Source: Saprospiraceae bacterium (GTDB lineage Bacteria > Bacteroidota > Bacteroidia > Chitinophagales > Saprospiraceae). Taken from it: a stretch of DNA of 64,000 nt. The DNA lies in NCBI GenBank assembly GCA_020629315.1, contig JAHDDO010000013.1, forward strand, positions 1 to 64,000, given 5' to 3'. Both the position numbers and the translations under genes were made by a program. This document shows positions 28,401 through 39,110 of this stretch, piece by piece. Position 1 is the stretch's first letter, and each line of letters starts with the position of its first letter. The notes under the pieces are model-generated. The model had not been told where the DNA came from and searched no databases. It saw nothing but the letters and a program-made list of their open reading frames with translations.

Positions 28401-31400
28401 CTAGAAATCATAGCCCAAGGAAATGTGTAATCGACGTTCGCCAACGATACCCGATTCTATACCTTTAGCTATATCAAATTTGAAAAAATACCCTAAAATC
28501 GTGGTCCGTAAGCCCCAGCCATACCCCATTACAATAGGGTCTCTAAAATAGGTTACATTAAGTACAATGATATCTGGCCCATTTGTACTTTCCTTAACAA
28601 TAGTTTCAGTATTTAGGGGATTCCTATCAGAATATGGAGATAAACCATGCCAAGCCATACCTGCATCAAAGAAGGTAACAAATTGCATGTGTTTCAAGAT
28701 AGGTCTTTTGAGGTTTCTTCCAAACAACATATCCATAAAAGGAATTCGGTACTCTACATTTGCTACAGCAAAACTGCCTCCATTCCTAATATTGTGATTA
28801 AAGCCTCTGAGATGTGGGGCTAAAGCCTTGTAGGCAAAGGTGTTATTTTCAGGAATAGGGATCGAGTTGTCGAACTGAGGTAGGATCCAATTTTCTACGC
28901 CTCCTATATAGTATAGCATTTGTTTAGAACCTAGAGAACCTGCACCAGCCATTCTAAAAGCAAGCACGGATTTTCTTAGAACAGGATAATAATATCGAGC
29001 ATCAAAGCCAAATACTGTTGTGAAACCTCTATTTAAATCAAACACATAAGGACTTCGTAACTCAATATTGAACTGGTTAATCGTTTCTACAAAAGCTTTA
29101 TACCGTAGACCATTTTTAATATTTATACCTACATCGAAAGTATTATCATAGATATACTCTGCTTTTAAAGAAAGTCTTTTATCGTGCTGAAAAGGAAGAT
29201 CATGATTAGGTCTATTGGTAGACGTGATAAATGTTCGATCAAAGCGAAGTGAACCTGTAAAACGAATACTTCTAAAAATATCGAAAGGATATTTGTATTG
29301 GACCAATCCAAGTATGGTACTTTTTCGTAATCGATCAAATGGTGATTCCAGATTTACTATAGTCGATTCGTTTTTCTTGTAAATAGAAAACCTTTTATCC
29401 CAACGTTTCTTATTGTTATCAAACAAGAGATAGTATTCTGAACCATTCAACGTTGTGGGAAAACGAGCGCCCGCTTCCATGGCATAGTCTTCAAATAAAT
29501 CCTTTATTCTTGCTCGGAAAAGCAGACCCACAGGATCATTATTCAATTGTGGATCTAGATCTGTATAACTTTCTAATCCTTCAAAGAGCGGCTGATTATC
29601 AAAGCGAGTATTAAAATCAAAAATCTTGAACTTTAACAAAGCGGCACTGGCTCTATACACCTCAAATTTGTGAACATTTTTTTGGTCCACCGCACTAGAT
29701 GGACCAGAGAAAACTGCTTGCGATTCTGTTTCCGTTACCTCATCAATGAAAGGCTCTAGATTATTTGGGTCATCAAAAGGGGATTGAAATAGACTTCCCT
29801 GTGGTATAGCTTCTGAAGGTTTTTCAGTTTCTTCTGGTTCTTCAGGAGCAGGTTCTCCTTTTTTTTCTAGGTAAGAGAGATCAAATCGTTTGGATAAATC
29901 TGGATTCTTTTCAAGTCGAATATATCTGTAGGTTTCATCCTCTTGTACAGAAGCATAGTGACTACCATCTTGACTTATCGTATGGGCATGTATAAATTCA
30001 GTAGGAGATGAGTTAACAAAAGGTGCACTAAATCCAAAAAACTCTTTGATGCTTCTAACGGAAAAACCATCATATTCACGTAAGTATAACATTGACCCAT
30101 CATCTGTAATGATGAGGTCGTTTTCATCTTTATTAGGCGATCTCCCTAGTCCTTGAATCTTCGGGTTTTTCTCGTCTTCTAAATTTAAAAAATAAATATC
30201 CTTGGGAGCAATGGGCATGATGGTATCCAGCTTTTCTCTAAATAGAGTGTCTCTAAGACGGTTGGAAAGAAAAACGATTCCTTTTTTTCCATCAATATTT
30301 ACATATTTAGCTTCTAAATCATCCCAGATATCATCCGTTAACCTATCAGAACTTCTTCCTTTTGGTTTGTAAAAAAATAGATCAGAAAAGCCATTTGAAG
30401 AAGCGGAAAGTAAAATTCTATTGTCATTTACAAAGTCCATGCTATAGATCCTTTGAAATGATTCAGGAATCGATTTTTCAGAAAACTCTTTCGATACAAT
30501 ATCCAATTTTCTTAAGTAGGGTACATCCTTTTTTTCGTAAATAATGAATAGACTTCTATTATTGGGATGCCAATCAATAAGGGGATAATTTTCATCGGCA
30601 GCTTGAAAAGGGTTTTTGCATTCATTCTTAAATACGCATTCATCCTTACCTGTTGCCAGATCGTGGATAAATATTTTTTGTTTACCCAAATCATTTGTAA
30701 CATATGCGAGATACTCATTGTTAGGCGAAAATTGCAATCGTGTAATTTCCTTTTTGTGTTTCTTTTTTAGTTGGACCAATGTCCTTCCTGGATCGGGATA
30801 ACTGTGGTTATCTAAATCATATTTTTCAATATAATAAAGCGCCCATGCTTTCACGATTTCATCATAAGGCACATATAAAACATAGGAAAAACTATTTTCC
30901 AGATTTCTATAAATTCTAGTAATGTATATCAGTTGAGAAATCCTAGTCCTACCATAGTTTTGTTCAAGGAAATACCACATGGAGTGCCCAGCAATTCTTG
31001 GGTACTCTTCTGCTAGTTTTTCAAAGTTTAGGTATCTATCTTTTTTATTCAACAGGTGAAGCAGTTCTTGATCTACTTCATTATTCCATGATTCATCAGC
31101 AAAACTTACAAGTCCTTCCTTAAACCAAGCCGGCAAGTTTAGCAATAGGGCATTTTGGACGACCTCTTGAACACTAGTACCTTGAATTATGGAATTAAGA
31201 TATACATCGGCAATTCCTTGTCTAACTTGTTGTCTCAAAGATTGATGATCTCCATCGAAATAGACAAACATTTTTTTGCCCACGGTTTTAGTTTGTCCTT
31301 TGGTATTCTGGAATATTTCTTCGGTACCTAAATTGCTTTGCTTCATGTCACTCAGATCGGCATAAACCATTATCTCGATCTTGTCATTCATCCGATGCTC

Positions 31401-31637
31401 AAGCAATTTTTGAATTTCATCGTGATCATATTCAGCCAACTGTATGACAGCATGAGCTACATTACGTGATTTGCCGTAATAGTACACTACAAAATTTTCG
31501 GTTTCATACTTAGACCAACTGGTAAAGTCGTCATGAAACTGAACTCTGTTTTTCCCAAATTCTGTATTGATTCGTTGGCCAAGCAGGGCTTGACTAGACG
31601 TTAGAAAGGCTAGAATAATTAAAATACGGAGTGTCAT
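28401..31637 (-). CDS. Large outer-membrane protein: N-terminal peptidase-MA-like region, TolB-like propeller, C-terminal Omp85-like barrel
   Basis: Met38 of the ORF (SMTLRILIILAFLTSSQALLGQ) gives a proper signal peptide; C-terminal aromatic barrel strands ending RRLHISLGYDF. Confidence 0.65.
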   Translation of the reverse strand: MTLRILIILAFLTSSQALLGQRINTEFGKNRVQFHDDFTSWSKYETENFVVYYYGKSRNVAHAVIQLAEYDHDEIQKLLEHRMNDKIEIMVYADLSDMKQSNLGTEEIFQNTKGQTKTVGKKMFVYFDGDHQSLRQQVRQGIADVYLNSIIQGTSVQEVVQNALLLNLPAWFKEGLVSFADESWNNEVDQELLHLLNKKDRYLNFEKLAEEYPRIAGHSMWYFLEQNYGRTRISQLIYITRIYRNLENSFSYVLYVPYDEIVKAWALYYIEKYDLDNHSYPDPGRTLVQLKKKHKKEITRLQFSPNNEYLAYVTNDLGKQKIFIHDLATGKDECVFKNECKNPFQAADENYPLIDWHPNNRSLFIIYEKKDVPYLRKLDIVSKEFSEKSIPESFQRIYSMDFVNDNRILLSASSNGFSDLFFYKPKGRSSDRLTDDIWDDLEAKYVNIDGKKGIVFLSNRLRDTLFREKLDTIMPIAPKDIYFLNLEDEKNPKIQGLGRSPNKDENDLIITDDGSMLYLREYDGFSVRSIKEFFGFSAPFVNSSPTEFIHAHTISQDGSHYASVQEDETYRYIRLEKNPDLSKRFDLSYLEKKGEPAPEEPEETEKPSEAIPQGSLFQSPFDDPNNLEPFIDEVTETESQAVFSGPSSAVDQKNVHKFEVYRASAALLKFKIFDFNTRFDNQPLFEGLESYTDLDPQLNNDPVGLLFRARIKDLFEDYAMEAGARFPTTLNGSEYYLLFDNNKKRWDKRFSIYKKNESTIVNLESPFDRLRKSTILGLVQYKYPFDIFRSIRFTGSLRFDRTFITSTNRPNHDLPFQHDKRLSLKAEYIYDNTFDVGINIKNGLRYKAFVETINQFNIELRSPYVFDLNRGFTTVFGFDARYYYPVLRKSVLAFRMAGAGSLGSKQMLYYIGGVENWILPQFDNSIPIPENNTFAYKALAPHLRGFNHNIRNGGSFAVANVEYRIPFMDMLFGRNLKRPILKHMQFVTFFDAGMAWHGLSPYSDRNPLNTETIVKESTNGPDIIVLNVTYFRDPIVMGYGWGLRTTILGYFFKFDIAKGIESGIVGERRLHISLGYDF

Positions 31638-31704
31638 AGAATCTATAATACTATTCAATATAATGGTTTTCTTTGTTAAATGATTCAGAAAAAAGCCTAA
31701 CAGA

Positions 31705-32340
31705 ATGCATGTTGCAAAGTTTGTTTTTAATCCTTTTGCGGAAAACACCTATATACTTTATGATGATACTAAAGAATGTATAATCATAGATCCTGGATGT
31801 TTTAACTCTGAAGAAGAAAATATCCTTCTAGAATTTATAAACGCTAATGGGTTAAAACCTGTTTTACTTTTTAATACCCATTGTCATATTGATCACGTTC
31901 TTGGTAATAAATTTGTATGTGATCAATTTGACCTTTCACTTATGGCCCATAAAGGGGAGGTAGTTGTGCTACAAGCGGCTGAAATGTCATCAAAGATTTA
32001 CAGCATACCCTACACAACATCACCGGAAATTAGCTTGTTTGCAGAAGAAGGAACGCCTGTTCTCTTTGGGAATACAAGCCTAGACGTGCTATTTACCCCA
32101 GGTCATTCGCCGGCTAGTCTTAGTTTATATCACGCTGACTCAGGGCAGTTGATTGCAGGCGATGTGCTGTTTTATGGAAGTATTGGTCGGACAGATCTAC
32201 CAGGAGGAGATTTTGATACCTTAATACATTCAATAAAAAACAAGTACTTCGACCTACCTGATAATACACGTGTTTTTTCCGGTCATGGTGAAGAGACTAC
32301 CATCGGATTTGAGAAAAAGCACAATCCTTTTCTAATCTAA
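31705..32340 (+). CDS. MBL-fold metallohydrolase (glyoxalase II-like)
   Basis: NTHCHIDHVLGN, FTPGHSPASLSLY, AGDVLFYGSIGRTDLPGGD. Confidence 0.93.
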   Translation: MHVAKFVFNPFAENTYILYDDTKECIIIDPGCFNSEEENILLEFINANGLKPVLLFNTHCHIDHVLGNKFVCDQFDLSLMAHKGEVVVLQAAEMSSKIYSIPYTTSPEISLFAEEGTPVLFGNTSLDVLFTPGHSPASLSLYHADSGQLIAGDVLFYGSIGRTDLPGGDFDTLIHSIKNKYFDLPDNTRVFSGHGEETTIGFEKKHNPFLI

Positions 32341-32802
32341 TCCGTCGAGCTCTTGTAAAACGAAAGAAAGACTGTTTATACCTTGAAGGCTGTCTATTCT
32401 AGAATGTTGACCAATATTAATTTCATATTCGCCTATAGGTCTAAAGCGAATATCGTGCTGTAGTACTACACGTAATTGACAAGTTTTGGATTGGCACTTG
32501 CCATACCACTTCCCTAGCTTGTCAGCAAAGTTTATGGGAATCACTTGCTCCGTAACTTTTTTATCGGGAAACATGGTTCCGATCGTAGTATATATGTTTT
32601 GGTATTCGAAAGTGGTACTATGTTCAATATCTAAAAAAATATCATATCGTTTTGTAGAATCAGAAATGGTAAAGCTGTTACCAAAGACTTGATTGTGTCG
32701 CCACATTTCTTCGTCCAATGTCATGGAATTAGAGAAGTATCTTTTTTCTGTACATGAAGAAATAAGGAAAATAGCTACGGATATGCCCAATAGTAACCGC
32801 AT
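32332..32802 (-). CDS. gldH: Gliding motility lipoprotein GldH-like
   Basis: Lipobox LISSC; GldH-like length and pattern with QHDIRFRPIGEYEINIGQ. Confidence 0.75.
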   Translation of the reverse strand: MRLLLGISVAIFLISSCTEKRYFSNSMTLDEEMWRHNQVFGNSFTISDSTKRYDIFLDIEHSTTFEYQNIYTTIGTMFPDKKVTEQVIPINFADKLGKWYGKCQSKTCQLRVVLQHDIRFRPIGEYEINIGQHSRIDSLQGINSLSFVLQELDGLD

Positions 32803-33926
32803 TAATTAAAGTATTCTTTCATCCTTTCAAAAAAGCCCTTTTCTTTACCATTTAGTGAAGGCGTAAAGTTTTCAGACTCTCGTAATTTTTCCATCATAGC
32901 CTCTTCCTCTTTACTCAACTTTTTAGGTGTCCACAGATTTACATTGATCAGTTGATCACCCAATCCGTATACCTCTACAGAAGGTAAACCTTTTCCTTTC
33001 AACCTAAAGATTTTACCCGCCTGAGTACCAGCTGGAATTTTAATCTTTACTTTACCACCTAAGGTGGGTACTTCTACACTAGTGCCTAAAGCTGCGTCTG
33101 CAAAATTTAAATATAGATCGTAGATTATATTTTGATTGTCACGACTAAAATGTTCGTGATTCTTTTCTTCAATGTTAATAATTAAATCTCCTGAAGGGCC
33201 GCCATTTTTACCAGCATTTCCTTTACCTCTCATCGACAACTGCATCCCGTGTTGCACACCCGCCGGTATCTCAATTTCTATAACTTCATCGTTACGAATT
33301 AGGCCATCACTATCTGATCCTGCGGGCCTGTCTTTAATGGTTTGTCCTGCGCCGCCACAACTCGGGCAAGCGGCCGTAGTTTGCATTTGACCTAAAAAGG
33401 TATTGGAGACTCTTCTTACATAGCCAGAACCACCACATGTATTACAATTGTCGTAAGTGACACCCTCTGCTTGAACCAGTTTATTGACTTTGATCTTTTT
33501 CTTCACTCCAGAGAGTACCTCTTCTAAAGTTAGTGCAACCTTAATTCTTAGATTACTTCCTTTTTGACCACGACGAGATTGTGTCCGACGGCCTCCACCA
33601 AAGAAACTCTCGAACGGACTTCCAGAGTCACCAAAGATATCTCCAAAATTGGCAAAGATGTCTTCCATGTTCATACCCCCAAATCCACCACCACTATTTC
33701 CTCCTACACCGGCATGACCAAATCGATCGTATCTCGCTTTTTTATCCGGGTCACTTAAAATTTCATAGGCTTCAGCAGCTTCCTTAAATTTTTCTTCGGC
33801 TTCTTTATCATCCGGATTTCTGTCAGGATGATATTTCATTGCCACTTTTCTGTAGGCTTTTTTGATGGTTTGTGCGTCTGCACCTTTTTCTACACCTAAT
33901 ATTTCGTAAAAGTCCCTCTTTGCCAT
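32802..33926 (-). CDS. dnaJ: Chaperone DnaJ
   Basis: J domain with HPD, G/F region, Cys repeats, C-terminal domain. Confidence 0.96.
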   Translation of the reverse strand: MAKRDFYEILGVEKGADAQTIKKAYRKVAMKYHPDRNPDDKEAEEKFKEAAEAYEILSDPDKKARYDRFGHAGVGGNSGGGFGGMNMEDIFANFGDIFGDSGSPFESFFGGGRRTQSRRGQKGSNLRIKVALTLEEVLSGVKKKIKVNKLVQAEGVTYDNCNTCGGSGYVRRVSNTFLGQMQTTAACPSCGGAGQTIKDRPAGSDSDGLIRNDEVIEIEIPAGVQHGMQLSMRGKGNAGKNGGPSGDLIINIEEKNHEHFSRDNQNIIYDLYLNFADAALGTSVEVPTLGGKVKIKIPAGTQAGKIFRLKGKGLPSVEVYGLGDQLINVNLWTPKKLSKEEEAMMEKLRESENFTPSLNGKEKGFFERMKEYFN

Positions 33927-33932
33927 GAGCTA

Positions 33933-34463
33933 TTATTTGCCTACTACCACTTTTGCGTGGCGTATAATTTTGTCATTTAATGTGTACCCTTTTTCTATGG
34001 TATCAATGATCTTTCCTTTTTGATCATCACTTGCCGCTGGAATTTCAGTAAGGGCACTGTGTAATTCGGGATCAAAGGCAACTCCTTCTGTTTCCATTTC
34101 TTTTAGTCCAATGGCCTGTAGAGAAGAATACAATTTGTTGTAAACAAGTAGTACCCCATCAGAAAACTGTTCTGAACTGTCTTCGCTATCGGCGCTTTTT
34201 TTTGCTCTATCGAAATCATCAAGTACAGGAATGATTGATAGAATCGTTTCTTCTGCCGCCGTTTTACGAAGTTCCATTCGTTCCTTTAAATTTCGCTTCT
34301 TGAAATTTTCAAACTCTGCAAAGAGACGCAGATGCTTATCCTTTTGCTCCGCTAATTGAATTTCTAATTCTTGAATTTTCTCTTCGTATTTTTTCTTACT
34401 TCCTCTTGAAGATCTTTTTTTTGTAGGCTTTTCAGCCTCTTGCTTGATTTGCTCCTCAGCCAT
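33933..34463 (-). CDS. grpE: Nucleotide exchange factor GrpE
   Basis: GrpE coiled coil and LHSALTEIPA...IIDTIEKGYTLNDKIIRHAKVVVGK. Confidence 0.95.
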   Translation of the reverse strand: MAEEQIKQEAEKPTKKRSSRGSKKKYEEKIQELEIQLAEQKDKHLRLFAEFENFKKRNLKERMELRKTAAEETILSIIPVLDDFDRAKKSADSEDSSEQFSDGVLLVYNKLYSSLQAIGLKEMETEGVAFDPELHSALTEIPAASDDQKGKIIDTIEKGYTLNDKIIRHAKVVVGK

Positions 34464-34497
34464 TATTATTAGGTTTTATAACAACATAGTAATGTTG

Positions 34498-34512
34498 TCA
34501 ATTCTTCTGCCA
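34498..34512 (-). promoter_or_regulatory. Candidate sigma54-like element upstream of grpE
   Basis: Minus strand TGGCAGAAGAATTGA: matches TGGCA and TTG at -24/-12 spacing, with GA instead of GC. Confidence 0.35.
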
Positions 34513-34557
34513 ATTACGAAAATGGGACAAATTGGCACAAAAGTAAACCTATTACTG

Positions 34558-35085
34558 TCAGAATGCTCGTTGACTATCCAAATATTGTCTGATTTCTTCA
34601 AATCCTTGATTTACACCTAGGATTACGCCATCTGGCGAGATAAGGTACTTTGTGGGAATTTCACGCACGCCATACTGTTTTGCAATTGGAGAGTTAAATC
34701 TGTCTAGTTGTACGATATGATAAGGCCAAGATAAGTTGTCTTTTTTTATTGCGTTTTTCCAACTTCGTTCATTGGTTTCTATAGCAACGCTTACTATTTC
34801 AAAGCCAGAGGCATTTTTATAAGCAAGTTGATTGTAATCCTTGTAAAGAGCCACAAGATCAGGACTTTCTTTTCTACACGGACCACACCATGAACCCCAA
34901 AAATCCAATAAGATATAATGACCACTTAAGTCAGCATTTGTATATGTGGAACCATCAATTAGTGTAGCTGTAAAATCTTGAAGATCTTCTCCTTTTGAGA
35001 ATTTAGGAAGCTTATATAGTTGCCAGGCTATCAAACCTAAGATGCCTAATCCTAATAGAATATTTAAAACTTTATTCATGGCCAT
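34558..35085 (-). CDS. TlpA-like thioredoxin family protein
   Basis: DFWGSWCGPCRKESPDL active site, single N-terminal TM. Confidence 0.92.
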   Translation of the reverse strand: MAMNKVLNILLGLGILGLIAWQLYKLPKFSKGEDLQDFTATLIDGSTYTNADLSGHYILLDFWGSWCGPCRKESPDLVALYKDYNQLAYKNASGFEIVSVAIETNERSWKNAIKKDNLSWPYHIVQLDRFNSPIAKQYGVREIPTKYLISPDGVILGVNQGFEEIRQYLDSQRAF

Positions 35086-35149
35086 TGATTTACCTAAAAA
35101 ACAAGCACCTATAGATATAGTTTCGGAAAGATAAGGTATATGACCGGAC

Positions 35150-36235
35150 TCAGACTTTTCTTTTTCGTTTTATCCAAACTTGACGTATCCAAGTGGGAAT
35201 GATAATTACGCCGATTATTAGATATGGATAATAGGTAATAATTCGCCAAATCAAAGCTATAATAGTTCCAATTCCTTTAGGTACGAAGTCTTTGTAAAAA
35301 CCATAAAAAGCCCATTCTGAGAACCCAGCACCCCCAGGGGTAGGAAAAAACTGGGCTATAGAATGCATTAGTTCGGACCGGCTAAATAGCAAATTGAAGT
35401 TATAAAAGCTTGGTTCAATATTGTGAACGATGGCCATAATAATAACCACAATAGCCAGAAACCTACAGAGCCAAGCTACAAAGGTTAATAATGCAATTTT
35501 TAAATGATAAACAAATGGCTCCTTACGTATTTCTGAGGCTGTGATCTTAAGTTCATCAGCCGTTTTGAACAAACCTTCTTTAAACCTTTTTAAGAATGGA
35601 ATTCTTGCTAAAGCCCTAATGATCGTGGAAAATATAGACGGTTTAAAAATGCCTACAAGCATAAACACACCATATACAAACATAAATGCATATAAGCCCC
35701 ACATTGTATTTCTAAAAGTGCTTATCAAAGCGGGGGTGTCGTTAGCAGCTCGTATACCGAGGTCTCCCCAGTATATGTACAAAAGAGGAATAGTAATAAG
35801 AAAAAAGAAGGTATCTACAATTACAGAGTATAAGACAAGTGCCACTGTTTTAGCGCCAGATAATCGCTCTTGCGCTAGCAAGAAAAGAGCTACTGCAGAG
35901 CCACCCAAAGAAGTAGGAGAAACAGCAGAAGCAAATTCCCAAATAAAAATGAGCTGTATAGATTTTCGCCACTTAAAAAAGTGTCCAGATAAAATTTTAA
36001 GTCGCCATGACATGGCAATATGCCTGATAACATAAAGCACTATGGAGATGAACAAAAACCCAAAAGTGTATCCATTCCACTTTATCGAAAGAAAATCTTC
36101 AACGTTGAATTGTCTGTATACCAAATATAGAACGGCACCTAAGCCCAGTAATATTGGATATATTACCTTACGGATACTTAAAGAGTCATGGATTTCCCCC
36201 TGTTCTTTACTTTCTATACTTTGTTCTTTAGCCAT
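35150..36235 (-). CDS. Lysylphosphatidylglycerol synthase TM region / UPF0104 family
   Basis: Multiple TM segments; FPTPGGAGFSEWAFYGFY motif. Confidence 0.85.
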   Translation of the reverse strand: MAKEQSIESKEQGEIHDSLSIRKVIYPILLGLGAVLYLVYRQFNVEDFLSIKWNGYTFGFLFISIVLYVIRHIAMSWRLKILSGHFFKWRKSIQLIFIWEFASAVSPTSLGGSAVALFLLAQERLSGAKTVALVLYSVIVDTFFFLITIPLLYIYWGDLGIRAANDTPALISTFRNTMWGLYAFMFVYGVFMLVGIFKPSIFSTIIRALARIPFLKRFKEGLFKTADELKITASEIRKEPFVYHLKIALLTFVAWLCRFLAIVVIIMAIVHNIEPSFYNFNLLFSRSELMHSIAQFFPTPGGAGFSEWAFYGFYKDFVPKGIGTIIALIWRIITYYPYLIIGVIIIPTWIRQVWIKRKRKV

Positions 36236-36353
36236 GTAATGGTTTAGCTGCTTTATAACGCCGAAGAAGAAAGGAATGTTTTGTTAGTACGATCGCGCAA
36301 AACTAAAACTATTTACGTTGTATCTTCGTTTAGTAACTCATAATTAAAATTTT

Positions 36354-36965
36354 ATGGAATCAATAACTAAGAGTCCGGTAATGCTTTACACAGAGCAAAC
36401 GCCTAATCCAGAATCATTAAAGTATGTAACAAATAGAATGTTATATAAGGGAACGGCAGATTTTAGAACACCGGATCTAGCTACGGAATGGTCTCCTTTA
36501 GCCACGGCTCTTTTTGAATTGCCTTATGTTAAGGGTGTATATATATGCAATAACTTCGTTACCATTTCGAAAGAAATGAATTATGCGTGGGAGGATATAA
36601 TGCTTCCTTTAAAGGAGTTTATAAAATCATATATAGAAGAAGGGAAAGAGATCCTAAAACCGGGCTTTGATGAAGCGATGCGGAAAATTGAAGAGGAGCG
36701 TGGTGCAGGATATGAATACTCAGAGGAAGATGCAGAACTAGTCAAAAAGATCAGAGAACTTATCGACACGTATGTAAAGCCAGCTGTAGAAATGGATGGG
36801 GGCAACATCGAGTTTAAGTCATTTAATGCAGGTGTAGTAACTGTGGTTTTACAAGGTTCTTGTAGTGGTTGTCCATCGTCTACGGTAACCTTAAAATCGG
36901 GGATTGAAGGAATGTTAAAGCGCATGGTGCCTCAAGTACAGGAGGTAGTGGCAGAAATGGGGTAA
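36354..36965 (+). CDS. NifU/Nfu-type iron-sulfur scaffold
   Basis: Nfu N domain and GSCSGCPSSTVTLKSGIE. Confidence 0.93.
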   Translation: MESITKSPVMLYTEQTPNPESLKYVTNRMLYKGTADFRTPDLATEWSPLATALFELPYVKGVYICNNFVTISKEMNYAWEDIMLPLKEFIKSYIEEGKEILKPGFDEAMRKIEEERGAGYEYSEEDAELVKKIRELIDTYVKPAVEMDGGNIEFKSFNAGVVTVVLQGSCSGCPSSTVTLKSGIEGMLKRMVPQVQEVVAEMG

Positions 36966-37768
36966 TGGATTTTTTAAATAGACAATTTCTTTCTGAAATA
37001 GAAAACATTTCTTGCCTGGCAGGTGAGTTTATTGCTGCTGAGTTTGGCACGGTGGGAAGCGATGATATTGAGGTAAAATCACTCAATAGCTTAGTTAGTT
37101 ATGTTGATAAAAAAGCAGAAGAAATAATTGTTGATAAATTAAGCACACTGTTGCCTGATGCAGCCTTTATTACTGAAGAAGATACCGTAGATCAAGGAGA
37201 GGACAAGCAATACACGTGGATTATTGACCCACTGGATGGAACAACAAACTTTTTAACAGGGATTCCTCACTTTTCGGTTAGCATAGCTTTAGCAAATAAA
37301 AAAGGTATAATTGCAGGTGTTGTTTATGACGTCATGCGAAAGGAATTATTTTCAGCTAGTAAGGGTGGGGGATTTATGATAAATGGAGTGGCTTCTAAAA
37401 GCTTACAGTCTAAACCTCTATCTGAAGCTATAATTGTGACGGGTTTTCCATATGCCAAAAACCACGATTTTAAGAAAACGCTAGAAGTGGTTGCTTATTT
37501 TTTAGAAAACGCTAGAGGTTTTCGACGATTAGGTTCGGCAGCTTTGGACCTTGCATATGTAGCTACAGGGCGCTTAGATCTATATTATGAATCAAATTTG
37601 AACATTTGGGACATTGCAGCAGGCGTGCTTCTTGTAGAAGAGGCAGGCGGTCAGGTTATTGATTATCAAGGTGGATCTTCCTTTTTGGAAAGAGGAGAAA
37701 TAATTGCTGGGCATGCTGGGTTAGTAAGTCAAGCGGCACCTGAAATTCAAAAACACTTTCTCACTTAG
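36965..37768 (+). CDS. Inositol monophosphatase family protein
   Basis: EED, IDPLDGTTNF, WDIAAG motifs. Confidence 0.94.
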   Translation: MDFLNRQFLSEIENISCLAGEFIAAEFGTVGSDDIEVKSLNSLVSYVDKKAEEIIVDKLSTLLPDAAFITEEDTVDQGEDKQYTWIIDPLDGTTNFLTGIPHFSVSIALANKKGIIAGVVYDVMRKELFSASKGGGFMINGVASKSLQSKPLSEAIIVTGFPYAKNHDFKKTLEVVAYFLENARGFRRLGSAALDLAYVATGRLDLYYESNLNIWDIAAGVLLVEEAGGQVIDYQGGSSFLERGEIIAGHAGLVSQAAPEIQKHFLT

Positions 37769-37835
37769 TCGATGATTATAGCGACTAGCTATATGCTTTT
37801 CTAAAATTTACATTTTATTTAGCCATTTTTAGCAT

Positions 37836-39077
37836 ATGAATATGCTAGAAAGCATACGAATAGCTTTACGATCTATTCGGAATAATTTTTTACGTTCCTT
37901 TCTCACACTAATGATTATAGCAGTGGGGATCACCTGTCTTGTTGGAATATTGACAGCGATTGACACTATTTTATTATCTATGTCAGACTCCTTCAACAAA
38001 CTAGGGGCTAATTCATTCAATATCAGACCCACTTATGAAACAGTTAAAGGTAGAAGGCATGGAAGACGAAAACGTGTAGCAGATGTCATTAGCTTTGAAC
38101 AAGCCAAACGCTTTAAGGAGCAATTTGAAAATAAAGGAGCTCAAGTTTCTATTTCTGTGCGCTGCGGCGCAAACAACCTTATCTCGAATGGAGATAAAAA
38201 GACAAACCCAACGGTCATGATAGATGGGGTTGATGAAAATTATTTAGGGGTTTCTTCTTTTGATATTAGTGAGGGCAGAAATTTTTCTAAACATGAAGTG
38301 AACGCTGGCAGTTACGTTGCAATAATAGGAGAAGAAATTTTGAAAAAACTCTTTTCTGGAAACGAGAAAGAAGCTGTTCAAAATAACATTAAGATCAATG
38401 GTAAAAAGTATAAGGTCTTAGCTACTCTGGCTAGCAAAGGAAGCTCGTTGAACAATAGCAGTGATCGTCGAATTTTTATTCCTTTGGAAAATGCCAAACA
38501 ACTATTTGTTCTTCCCGAAACCAATTATCAAATTACAGCCAGTGTTGAGAATACTGCATTGATGGTAGATGCTGTTTCTCAAGCTACTGGAGTTATGAGA
38601 GGAGTACGTAAGCTTAAAGCATATCAGGAAAATGATTTTACCATAAATAAGAGTGATGGCATTCTCAACAGACTTAAGGAAATGACGACAGAAATTAGAT
38701 TGGCTTCTGTTCTCATTGCTTTAATGACCTTGATGGGAGCTTCAATAGGATTAATGAATATAATGTTAGTTTCTGTAACAGAAAGAACAAAGGAAATAGG
38801 AGTCAGGAAAGCATTAGGTGCGCCCAAATCAGCCATTGTCTATCAGTTCTTAATTGAAGCAGTAGTAATCTGTCTTGTTGGGGGATTAGTAGGTATTGTC
38901 TTGGGCTTACTAATGGGTTATTTAGTGGCAACTTTTGTTGGAGGGAGCTTCATTGCACCTATTGAGTGGATGGTTTTAGGGATAGTTGTTTGTATTATAG
39001 TGGGGATAGTTTCAGGTATATATCCTGCATTAAAGGCATCTCGATTAGACCCTGTTGAAGCCTTGCGATATGAATAA
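37836..39077 (+). CDS. ABC transporter permease (MacB/FtsX family)
   Basis: MacB PCD and FtsX motifs (ERTKEIGVRKALGA, GIYPALKASRLDPVEALRYE). Confidence 0.94.
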   Translation: MNMLESIRIALRSIRNNFLRSFLTLMIIAVGITCLVGILTAIDTILLSMSDSFNKLGANSFNIRPTYETVKGRRHGRRKRVADVISFEQAKRFKEQFENKGAQVSISVRCGANNLISNGDKKTNPTVMIDGVDENYLGVSSFDISEGRNFSKHEVNAGSYVAIIGEEILKKLFSGNEKEAVQNNIKINGKKYKVLATLASKGSSLNNSSDRRIFIPLENAKQLFVLPETNYQITASVENTALMVDAVSQATGVMRGVRKLKAYQENDFTINKSDGILNRLKEMTTEIRLASVLIALMTLMGASIGLMNIMLVSVTERTKEIGVRKALGAPKSAIVYQFLIEAVVICLVGGLVGIVLGLLMGYLVATFVGGSFIAPIEWMVLGIVVCIIVGIVSGIYPALKASRLDPVEALRYE

Positions 39078-39105
39078 AAAGAGAGGCCATTATGACCTCT
39101 CTTTT
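39077..39105. terminator. Bidirectional terminator
   Basis: AAAAGAGAGG-CCATTATGA-CCTCTCTTTT between convergent genes. Confidence 0.85.
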
Positions 39106-39110
39106 CACAC

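Noticed and set aside
35541-36035. 164-aa plus-strand ORF opposite the UPF0104 gene
   Set aside because: Antisense shadow of a clear membrane protein gene.
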